From positions 2,361,246 to 2,425,245 of the forward strand of contig NC_087081.1 of NCBI RefSeq assembly GCF_026151205.1: DNA of 64,000 bases. Reading direction: 5' to 3'. Numbering within the stretch: the first letter of the stretch is position 1; the number at the start of each line of letters is the position of its first letter. Positions 12,797 through 23,600 of this stretch are shown here, piece after piece. The notes under the pieces are model-generated. The model ran no database searches, had not been told where the DNA came from, and saw only the letters and a list, made by a program, of their open reading frames with translations. The translations under genes were made by a program, and so were the position numbers. This stretch comes from Bolinopsis microptera (taxonomy: Eukaryota > Ctenophora > Tentaculata > Lobata > Bolinopsidae).

Positions 12797-12897
12797 CACG
12801 ATGTCAATCCTTCCTAGCTCAGCGAGGTCCAGTGGTGCATCTCGCCTATCTGTGGTTGCGACACGAATTATTTGATGCGCGGTGCGGCCCAGTAGTG
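12797..12897 (+). mobile_element. MITE family B, copy 1
   Basis: Starts TGATTCACGATGTCAATCCT and ends near GCATCACGCTACAA. Flanks carry CACTCCC on both sides (7 bp, possibly 8-9 with divergence). The same family is at 22267-22361, and inverted, diverged related sequence lies at about 14405-14600. Confidence 0.75.
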
Positions 12898-14132
12898 CAT
12901 CACGCTACAACACTCCCGGCCTATTAATAACATTTATAAAGTCGATTTCGAGAGAATTTTGATGAAGACCCTCCCGATCCCCCCGGCCCCCTTAATATAT
13001 AAAATATAATACAATTACATGTCACATAATTGGGTAGTTAAGTTGAATGAAACTTGTGCTACAAATTTGTACGCAGAACTGCGTACTGCTTAGTACTTTT
13101 ATTTATGCTTGAGCGGTACTAATGTTCACGGAGGCTCACGCACGCAATCAATCACAAATAACGAACGCACGGTTTTTTGGAATCTCTCCATTATTTAATC
13201 GGATCGCAGTGTTCACGGCCTGTACTGCGCCAAAGACAGAAATATCCTTTAAATTATCTAAATTTAGGCTCTATAGTAATTAAGAAATGTGACATGTAAT
13301 TATAAGATAACAATTATACGCAATGCAAACAATTCCACCCTGCTGCGCTGCAGCAGGGCCATCAAGTGAAATGACCACCCTTACGTTTTACTTTGAACAA
13401 CCATGGCTATATAGTTACGGCATGTAACCAGCTTACTGGGCCGCGCTCAGCCTGTCATTCCGCCTAATCTCTATGAATATGTTTATGAACATGATAGCCT
13501 GAGGTCCCCAGGTAAGTAACCAGCATGCACTGAGCACTTACAGGAAACCGAAGGATCAAATCTAACGCCGGCGACGGTTGAGGTGTTATTGGTTATACCT
13601 CGGCCAAATGACCCTCCTCGGCCACGTGAGTATGGTTTTTTATTTTATTTTTAAAAAATGACCCTCCTCGGCCGAATGACCCTCCTCGGCCACGTGAGTA
13701 TGGTTTTTTATTTTATTTTTTAAATGACCCTCCTCGGCCATGGCCGAGGAGGGCCATTTTTGCGTCATATTGTTTGGCCCTGCTCGGCCATGGCCGAGCA
13801 GGGCCATTTTTAAAAAATGACCCTCCTCGGCCGAATGACCTTCCTTGGCCACGTAAGTATGGTTTTTTATTTTATTTTTAAAATGACCCTCCTCGGCCAC
13901 CATAGAGATCATTCACGATTAGCGACCATTTAGATACTCAATTAAAATAAAACAAATTTTTTTAAATAAAACAAAATTTTGTTTTGAACCCACAATAAAT
14001 TTTGAATTCATATATAGTCCATTTCGGAGACGTGCAAAAGTTTTTATTGTAGGCATGGTTTGGGCAAGCGAATTAGTAAAAGCAGGGGGACGGGGTACAA
14101 ATTGTTAAAATATTAATTACGTAAAAAATATT

Positions 14133-14235
14133 TGTACCACGTGGTGACCCCCACTGTCGCTTCACTATAGTGTAGAGTTTCTACGATACAGGGGAAGCCG
14201 CGCACTCGTGCGCAGCGGGTCATACAACGTATGAC
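14133..14235 (+). mobile_element. MITE family A, copy 2
   Basis: TGTACCACGTGGTGACCCCC ... GTCATACAACGTATGACA. The string TATTAATTACGTAA occurs on both sides, a longer-than-usual flanking direct repeat. Confidence 0.75.
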
Positions 14236-14404
14236 AAAAATATTAATTACGTAATATCGTTGACGACCCCTAAATCATTTTACAATCGACTGTCACGTAA
14301 TTTAATTTTAAACCAATTTTCTAGCTGGCCGGCCCTTGAATGATTGTCAGAAATTTGAGTCCTCTAATCTGATCCCGACCCTAAAATAAAAACCCTTACC
14401 CAAT

Positions 14405-14600
14405 ATTTTGTATAAGCGCGTTGCACTACTAGTTGTAGCGCGATGCGTTACTGTGCCGCGCCGCGCACTCAATGAGGCTTCTCACAGCGACAGCTAGATC
14501 GGCGAAATGCGCTACTGTGCCGCGCCGAGCTGCCATGAATTGACATCGTCAATTAACACTACTAGCTGAGCTGGGCCGCGATGCGCATCAAATAATGTTT
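14405..14600 (-). mobile_element. diverged MITE B-related sequence
   Basis: Two repeats of a GCGATGCG...TACTGTGCCGCGCC pattern. The reverse complement resembles MITE B (GGCGCGGCACAGTAGCGCAT and TTGATGCGCATCGCG). Boundaries are unclear. Confidence 0.5.
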
Positions 14601-14644
14601 CACACAACCTTCTGCATTTTGCTTCACTAAATTGGCGAAATGCT

Positions 14645-14745
14645 TGTCATACGTTGTATAGCCCGCCGCGCACGAGTGCGCGGCTACCATGTATCGTAGA
14701 AACGCTAACTTAGTGAAACGACAATCGGAGTCACGACGTGATACA
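14645..14745 (-). mobile_element. MITE family A, copy 3 (inverted)
   Basis: TGTCATACGTTGTATAGCCC ... GTCACGACGTGATACAACG, the reverse complement of the other copies. Confidence 0.75.
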
Positions 14746-15097
14746 ACGAAATGCATTACTGGACAGTGGGCCTCCGCGCCGAGCTGCGAAGCTGAAGGAT
14801 GCAGATGCAATGAAGGATTGACATTGCATCGCGAATTAACCCAATCTTTAACAATTGAAAGCGCATACGCTAAAACTGGAGACACAGGAGGACTATAGTG
14901 CAAAGAAACTGCTGCCAAGTACTGCTGCTATTTTCTAACTTTGCACTATAGTCCTATTGTGGAAACCCTACCTGTCACCAAAATGTAACTAGTTCGAACG
15001 GAGAAATTAGGTTTCACGCAGGAATTAAGTCTCACCCAGGCCCGTGATATGTATACTATATTTGGAATACTTCGCCGCTTCGACGCGCCGCGCAAAC

Positions 15098-15345
15098 TAG
15101 CATTCTTGCTTCGCATCGACAAAATCGTTCGCATCGACAAGATCGTTCGCATCGACAAGTAAAGATCGTTGACCATTGTTAATGGTCTGGCCCGATGCGC
15201 GCTACTTCGCAGCACTTGCCATCGAGAATTTACGGATGTTACTCGTCTAAATTTCTTCGAAGTAGCGCGCGCTGCTTTCTTCTCGATGGCACGAGCTACG
15301 AAGTAGCGCGCGCCGGGCCGGATCATTAACAATGGTCAAGATCGA
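15098..15345. mobile_element. hairpin MITE with short tandem repeat
   Basis: A GACCATTGTTAATGGTCTGG arm at about 15170 pairs with CCGGATCATTAACAATGGTC at about 15335. Between them lie repeated GAAGTAGCGCGCGC segments. It is preceded by three copies of a 20-bp unit, ATCGTTCGCATCGACAAG. Confidence 0.7.
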
Positions 15346-15530
15346 GAAGTAAAGAAAGCGGTGCACTCCGTCAATAACATCCATTTTTTGGCTTTGCAGA
15401 TAACAGATAAAAAATTACATTTTCTCTCATAACTTCAAAGGAAAACATTTTAGGGTGTTTTGTTGTTCATAACTTTAGGCAGTGCGCCATCGACCGTAAG
15501 ACGCGCGCGCTGACCATTGAATGGTTTTTT

Positions 15531-17222
15531 AGCTCGTATTTCGGCCAGCACATTATTTCGGAAACAATCAAAAAGTTATAATACTTCCCATATAACAATT
15601 TTGTTGAAATTTGGTCAGCGTACGTAAACACTTATAAATCAAGAGGCTTGCATATAATGAACATATTGACACGGGTGCAGAGTTGAGTCTGTACGGAACC
15701 TAGTAGTTTCAGATCCTTGTTTAACTTGCCGTACAGCAAGGTCATCCACTACTTTAGCCCGGCGAGGCACATAACTTCCTCTACAACTCCATATCAAATG
15801 TTTCATATATACTAGCCAAGTTCACAAGATATATCCTTGTGTTTGAGAAGAGCTCGTTAGAACTGCTTCCTTTCCCTTCAGTATCCCACAGTCTCTCGAG
15901 TTTTGTAACTGCCAGAGATCTCTCTTAAACAATTACTAGACTCGGTGATTATAAATCAAGAGGCTTGCATATAATGAACATATTGACACGGGTGCAGAGT
16001 TGAGTCTGTACGGAACCTAGTAGTTTCAGATCCTTGTTTAACTTGCCGTACAGCAAGGTCATCCACTACTTTAGCCCGGCGAGGCACATAACTCCCTCTA
16101 CAACTCCATATCAAATGTTTCATATATACTAGCCAAGTTCACAAGATATATCCTTGTGTTTGAGAAGAGCTCGTTAGAACTGCTTCCTTTCCCTTCAGTA
16201 TCCCACAGTCTCTCGAGTTTCGAAACTGCCAGAGAACTCTCTTAAACAATTACTAGACTCGGTGATTATAAATCAAGAGGCTTGCATATAATGAACATAT
16301 TGACACGGGTGCAGAGTTGAGTCTGTACGGAACCTAGTAGTTTCAGATCCTTGTTTAACTTGCTGTACAGCAAGGTCATCCACTACTTTAGCCCGGCGAG
16401 GCACATAACTCCCTCTACAACTCCATATCAAATGTTTCATATATACTAGCCAAGTTCACAAGATATATCCTTGTGTTTGAGAAGAGCTCGTTAGAACTGC
16501 TTCCTTTCCCTTCAGTATCCCACAGTCTCTCGAGTTTTGTAACTGCCAGAGAACTCTCTTAAACAATTGCTAGACTCGGTGATTATAAATCAAGAGGCTT
16601 GCATATAATGAACATATTGACACGGGTGCAGAGTTGAGTCTGTACGGAACCTAGTAGTTTCAGATCCTTGTTTAACTTGCCGTACAGCAAGGTCATCCAC
16701 TACTTTAGCCCGGCGAGGCACATAACTCCCTCTACAACTCCATATCAAATGTTTCATATATACTAGCCAAGTTCACAAGATATATCCTTGTGTTTGAGAA
16801 GAGCTCGTTAGAACTGCTTCTTTTCCCTTCAGTATCCCACAGTCTCTCGAGTTTCGTAACTGCCAGAGAACTCTCTTAAACAATTACTAGACTCGGTGAT
16901 TATAAATCAAGAGGCTTGCATATAATGAACATATTGACACGGGTGCAGAGTTGAGTCTGTACGGAACCTAGTAGTTTCAGATCCTTGTTTAACTTGCCGT
17001 ACAGCAAGGTCATCCACTACTTTAGCCCGGCGAGGCACATAACTCCCTCTACAACTCCATATCAAATGTTTCATATATACTAGCCAAGTTCACAAGATAT
17101 ATCCTTGTGTTTGAGAAGAGCTCGTATTTCGGCCAGCACATTATTTCGGAAACAATCAAAAAGTTATAATACTTCCCATATAACAATTTTGTTGAAATTT
17201 GGTCAGCGTACGTAAACACTTA
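15531..17222. repeat. 317-bp satellite array with flanking direct repeats
   Basis: Units begin TTATAAATCAAGAGGCTTGC at 15632, 15949, 16266, 16583 and 16900. The spacing is exactly 317 bp each time and units differ by only a few bases; the fifth stops near 17120. The array is bracketed by a ~104-bp direct repeat (15531-15634 and 17119-17222, starting AGCTCGTATTTCGGCCAGCA). A CTTGCCGTACAGCAAG hairpin lies within each unit. I compared it by eye with 5S rRNA, U1 and U6 and saw no match, and there is no open frame. Confidence 0.95.
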
Positions 17223-17226
17223 TGTT

Positions 17227-18417
17227 CTACTGAACCTAAATTAGTTTGAGCAATTTCGATGGTCAGAATTTGAGTTATCAACGAATTTATACCTATTTTG
17301 TCATTTTTAGACCTCTTAATCAAGGCCAATATCTCCCAACTAAATTAGGTTCGGTAGTTAAGTATGATTGGAAGGTTCTGACAAATTTTCAGCATGATTC
17401 ATGTTCAGGAACCGAAGATATGATAGAATAATACGACAAAAATCAACGAATTTCGTCAAATTACGCGACTTTTACACCTAATTTTGCTCCAAAAGCCGCG
17501 CACCATCAAATATGGCACCTAGGCGAAACTCACTGATCATTCCACAAAGGTATAACAAATTTGGTACTGTGAAAATTCTTACAGTCTCTAGAAAACAATG
17601 GTACAAAAATTTTGACAATCCGAGCAAGTTTATTTTTTATCGTGCACCCCCTAATAACTTACATATAAATGTGCTAGTTTCTAGTTGCAGTTATTTTGTA
17701 TTTTGCGCCCTTCAAAAAGTCATTAGCACATTCCTATCAAAATTTTAGAAAAATCAGTAAATATTAAAAACGAAAAATGTGCTTAAATTTGTTGTTTGGC
17801 TTTGAGGTCCAATAGATCTGAAAATAAATGTGTAAAAACATTTTTGAGGGCATCAAAAACTGCGCCAGAATTCAGAGAACAATTTCAAATTTGATGTCAA
17901 GCATCAAATCAATCCGATCTTCCCTGACTGCTGACTGACTTTTTGTTAAAATAAGCATGAAAAGTACAATTTTAGCTATTTGACTTTAAAAATTCATAAC
18001 ACACCAGCCTTTTTAGATACGATATCAAGATTTTACACACACCTTGAAATAGATGTGAATAAACGGCGAGCAAAATTTCAACCCGATACCGCAAGAACTT
18101 ATTAACTTATAGCGTCTCAACCAAAAAATTATTTTTTCCGAAGATTGTCATTGTACCTTTAAGTTTAACCAGGAAATGCTCGATTACAAAAATAGGTATT
18201 CTCAAAATAATATTTTTTGGGTGCGGAAACGATGTGCTAGAAGGTCACTGAACTGCCTATGAGGTCAGTTGGTCTAAACGGCACAAACCACTGTTTTGGT
18301 GTTTGCCCCCTTAAGTTTAACCTGTCGACAGATATTATTTCTACGTAGACCATCTTCTTTATTTTCGTCAGCGCACAAAATGTCAAGTAGTAGCTCCCAA
18401 ATATTAGGATAAGCTGA
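17227..18417. other. intergenic, no gene seen
   Basis: AT-rich sequence with many short frames but no splice-supported coding exon. The frames at 17246-17431 and 17512-17748 show no recognisable domain. Confidence 0.5.
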
Positions 18418-20540
18418 TTTGACCAAAACCCATAATCATGGGTAGAGTGGACCGCTGCCAGTGTCTCTCTTTCCCAAACAAAAGGAAATGATATTAATTT
18501 GATTGACCGTTCTCAAATGCAAAATGATACCGAGAATGAAATCGGTCGCTCGCTTTTCCCATTCATTCACGGCTTACGAATTGTAATAAGTTTCGATTGA
18601 TTAGGTACATCAATCAGATGCTGTAAAAATCTCTTTGGGTTGCGTTCGGGTCGATACCTAGTATTTCGGGGTAAGGGTAGTAGTTATTACTTATTGAATT
18701 AGCTGAAGTTTATTGAATCTTTATTGCTGAGTACAGCTGCCTTTGGGTAGTTCTTCTTTATCTATTACAATTGTAAATGAATGGGAAAAGCGAGCGACCG
18801 ATTTCATTCTCGGTATCATTTTGCATTTGAGAACGGTCAATCAAATTAATATCATTTCCTTTTGTTTGGGAAAGAGAGACACTGGCAGCGGTCCACTCTA
18901 CCCATGATTATGGGTTTTGGTCAAATATCATCTCTTTTTGATTATAATGTCAGGGTACTTTATAAAGTCGAAATATAAACTGATATCTTCATTAATAAGG
19001 AGGAAGTTTCAACAATTTCGAAATTTTTCCTTTAAAAACATTTCCTTGTGTTTAGGTAAGCATATCGGTCGATCACTGACTGAATATGCCACTTAATACT
19101 CATTCAAGTTGGCATTAAATTCATTTATAATGACATTAAACTGTCGTGGCAAAGCAGAATTTGTTGGAAATCACAAATGAGCAAAATTCTCACCTTACGC
19201 ACGTGCAAACTTTGAGCGGACGTTGCGTGCGCATCCAATATTGAATCGCCGTAAAATTTTGCATGTAATTGTTGTATATATAGCTTGATAAGCATGCAAA
19301 GTTTCAAAGTATTTCAAGAAGAACTGTAATCACAACGGCACTCTAAAGTTGACAGAAAATGACGAAAACAGCAATTTTCAGTGATTTTAGTAATTTTCTA
19401 TCAATTTGGGCGTGTCCCCACGTGTGCAACTTTTCGATTTTCAACTTTAAAACTAGCCTAATGCACAATTTATACCTATAGGAAGCAGAACTGAGCTCCA
19501 CAACCCAAGGCATGGCCCAACACCAGAGAATACTAAATCGCAAAATTGACGTTGTTATAAAATAATTCTTCAAAAAAGCACAAACTTCAATGACGAATAT
19601 CTTTATGAAGGAGCAAGTTAGAAAAATTTTCCGGTAGATTTTCAGAATGCTTGAACAATTATCTAAGATGAAAATTTCCTCAGATTTTGAATAAAATTAC
19701 TTTTTAATGGTGTAAAATCATTTTTAAAAGTTATTACTTTGTCAAAAATCAAGTTTTAAAAACGGTTAACTTGATGACGTCATCAAGGGGTGTTCATGAC
19801 GTCAAATAATTTGTTTATACAATGTAAACTAAAGTGTAAACAATTATTTTCAAGACCTGTGGTCGGAAATGGCTGTATCTTTTATACTTTTGAATCTATG
19901 GACAATTAAATACAGGCTACAATTGACTGGCAAAGCGTCTATCCCTGAATATATATGTATATATGTATATATGTATATATATAGATAGATATCACGACAA
20001 TCTGTCGTAAAACAGGGGTTCTAGAAAACCCACTTCCCGATGTTCCTGAAACCTGAAACTTTATTTGCAGTCGATTTGGTCAACGTCTAGACGCCCTGAA
20101 AAATTTCAGATCTCTAACTCGATTTTAACATGGTTTTTAAGGCACCTGAATATGGCGATTTTGGGTTTTTTACCGAATTTCGTATAACAGTGCTAGCGAG
20201 TATTTTATGCAAATTTCTTAAAAATCTCAACATAACTATTTTTTATTCCTGTCATCTTTGACATCAAATTAGAATGTTTTGAACTAAAAATAAATCTGCT
20301 GAACGACTTCCGATGAGTCTTAATGCCTGAAAAACTCCTGCCGGAGGCGGCGGCCTTCGGCCGCCGCCTCCGGCCGGAGTGCACGCTTCGCGTGCACGAA
20401 AGAGGCTTGTAACGTGTACCAAAGGGGGTATAATAGTAAAGGGGGTATAATAGTAAAGGGGGTATAATAGTAAAGGGGGTACATAGTATACCCACAATAA
20501 ATGCACCGGTCGTGCTTGCCAGCACTGTGATAACTCCCAC
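18418..20540 (+). mobile_element. hairpin-headed repeat, copy 1
   Basis: It begins with a long palindrome: TTTGACCAAAACCCATAATC to about 18572, then its complement at about 18770-18927. A ~1.6-kb body then ends near TGCTTGCCAGCACTGTGAT at about 20535. Copy 2 (23171-24950) matches head and body but has a different left flank, so the palindrome defines the left end. An ATATATGT microsatellite (about 19946-19986) and GGGGGTATAATAGTAAA x3-4 near the right end are copy-specific expansions. No convincing coding frame is present. Confidence 0.75.
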
Positions 20541-20644
20541 TTTGCAAGATCTCAAAAAAGTACTTTTTCCAATCCGCCTCACTTAGAAACTAAAAGTGCA
20601 CTTGTGGTTATCTATGAGCTGAGTTTAACTGTGTTAATAATCAC

Positions 20645-23600
20645 CTGAGTTTGAGATTGTTGTGCCAGAGGACACTGGCATTCTTGTCCGTCAGGTACTT
20701 TATAATTACACCACTGTTCGAGGAGTTGTTGCCCAACACACTGAAATACCAGGATTATATCATTCAAATAAATAAATAAATATTGAAATAAATCAATTAA
20801 TAGTAATACTACATAATATTAGGGCCTAATTAATGAAGTGGTTTGGTTGTGGAATGTGGGGTTGTTGTTTGATACTTATCAATATCAATACCTATTGTAG
20901 CCCTCAAGCTTACAATATGATACGTTTATCATATTGAAATACGTGTCCTTAAATATTGATATTATTAGCAAAATAAAGGTGCTCGAAAACAAACCTGGAT
21001 CCGATTCTAAGTCCGCGATCGTATCCTCCAATAATAGCGAGAGCTGACCAGAGACTGTTGTAAACATTTGAAGATACCATCTCGGCATCTCATGAGGCGA
21101 CTGACCCTTTTTCTAGGCTCTCCTGGGGTGGCAGCCATTTAACTACGGTACTTGTATAGCAATATATTATGTATTATCGTTATCTTGATCAAACTCAACT
21201 TTTACTCGATCACGTGATCAATAAATCGTGTATATTGTTCACCTGATCTGGGGAGACTATGAACAATGAAACATCGCTACGTCAAAACAAAGCAAAGATT
21301 GAAGGACGGCCTAATATCAGTTTAACTAACAACCAGGTATTAATTATCATTACTTATTATCATAACTAATTATTAAATTATTACTAAACTGACCCATGTG
21401 AGTATTCTGAGAGTTAACACTGATAACCTTGAGTTCCGTTATCTTCACACACTCGCCCGGGGTAGGACAATAGAACACGGGGTACAGCTCACGGTGGAAT
21501 ACGTTCGTGAACCCCACTTTCAGCAATTCGTCGTTCTTGGCAAAGGACAGGGTCCCTTTAATTGTGTTAAGCTCGACTGAGGATGGATTCAGATGAGGGT
21601 TTTTAAGAAGTTGCGCGTACAGTAAAACGGTCATTCAATTTTCAGAACATATGAAGTTTAGAAGGCCCCACCATTGTATTGGTTAAAATCCTATGAATTG
21701 CAAAGTTGCAGAAATATAAAGTCAAGGTAAAACAGTACAATATATAACAATGTATAATGTATAATGTATAATAATATATAACCTGTCGTTTTGTCCGTAG
21801 AGCGGGAAGAACGGTTCCCCAGGCATCTCTCCCTCGTTGTACATTGTACAAATTACCCGTGTGTCCACGGTACAGCCACATATCCGTGGTAGTGCGGTGA
21901 TTGTAGTCGCTCACTGCAGAGATAGTCTCGTCAGACAACTGGATACGTCACGCGTGAGAAAACTTGTGACGTCACGCGAATTAGCTTTTATTTGTAACCT
22001 CTTCAGTGAACAAGAGCAACTAAATTTAACACTTACTTGGAATCGCCAACACATATTCCGAGTTGGTTATTAGCACAACTAGCTTTAGTGATGACAAATC
22101 TCCAGGCGTAGACCCCGTAGCCGAGGGCGATGGACCCCAGACAGTATCCTCTTCCTCCCAGGTTGTGTACAACCGTCTGGCCTTCCTTGTTCCTGCTCAA
22201 CTCTGTAGTGGGTAGGGTGAGAGGAGCGATATATTGTGTACAGTACAATGTCAATAGGACTAAAGTTGATTCACGATGTCAATCCTTCGCATCTCGCCGA
22301 TCTGTGGTTGCGAGAAGCATTATTTGATGCGCGCGCGACCCAGTAGTGCATCGCGCTACAAGACTAAAGTGAACATTGAGCGGGCAGAGAAAGTAAGTCT
22401 GAATTGGAGTAGAGTTCTAGAAACATATTATAAGTGATACACATTATATTATGTGAGATTTACCTACAATTAACAGAGTTGCTGGGTTGAAAGTGGAGAT
22501 CAGGAACTCTGAAGCCTCATTTTGGGGCGTGTCCTCAATACACGGATACTCTTCACCCGGCCACACCAGGTGAGGTAGTGTGTCCAGCATGGACTTAACT
22601 GACAATATAGTGATTACCTACCAATTACCTACCAATTACCTACCAATTCTATTGAGAGCCATGTCAGTCTTGGGTCTGCAGTGCGGGAGGACCTTTTGTA
22701 GCAGCTGTATCGCTGGTAGCCTCACATGGACCTGACACAGTTTCGTTGTTTTATTCTGGAGGCTTTGAGATGTACAGGAAACCAAGTTATCAAAATCAAT
22801 TTTATGGTTGCCAAGATGATGGAAGATCGGGGTTAAAGAAAACAAACAATTCATCACAACGTTTCTGATAATTGTATTTTATATCTATATTAGTATTACA
22901 TTCTTAATGTTATTTAGAATGTTGATACAGTCGAGAACATTCCACCTGAATCTCTATCTCGCCTTGAAGGACATGAAAGATCGAGATAGGCCGGATATTT
23001 GCATAAAAAGATCAGCCCACCCCTGACTGGACATGTACGTGGAGAAGAAGGAACTTGAGCTGATGAAGTTCAAATATCCAAACAGCTGAGATAGGGTTGC
23101 GATTTGTCAACAAAACTCCTAACATAAGGCAATGAATTACTCGCTAATAGCCCTTATTGCTATATTATAATTTGACCAAAACCCATAATCATGGGTAGAG
23201 TGTACCGCTGCCAGTGTCTCTCTTTTCCAAACAAAAGGAAATGATATTAATTTGAGGAACCGTCCGCTAATGCAAATTGATACCGAGAATGAAATCGGTC
23301 GCTCACTTTTTCAAATCAATAAGCTTTATTACAATTCGTAAGCCGTGATCGAATGGAAAAAGCGAGCGACCGATTTCATTCTCGGTATCAATTTGCATTA
23401 GCGGACGGTTCCTCAAATTAATATCATTTCCTTTTGTTTGGAAAAGAGAGACACTGGCAGCGGTACACTCTACCCATGATTATGGGTTTTGGTCAAATAT
23501 CATCTCTTTTTGATTATAATGTCAGGATAATTTACACAATCGAAACTTCATTAACAAGGAGGTAATTCCGACGATTTCGAAATTCTGCCTTGGAAAACGT

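Larger units (their letters stand above)
11384..13903. mobile_element. foldback element with GGCCGAGGAGGGTCAT satellite
   Basis: The left end (TATGGTGGCCGAGGAGGGTC) and the right end (complement) are terminal inverted repeats flanked by AGAGATC on both sides (11377-11383 and 13904-13910), a likely target duplication. The outer zones are imperfect repeats of GGCCGAGGAGGGTCAT and its palindromic fusion GGCCGAGCAGGGCCA. Inside are longer inverted arms, about 12383-12590 against 13395-13603, nearly identical. The central part contains other repeats, including a MITE at 12797-12897. No coding capacity is visible. Confidence 0.8.
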
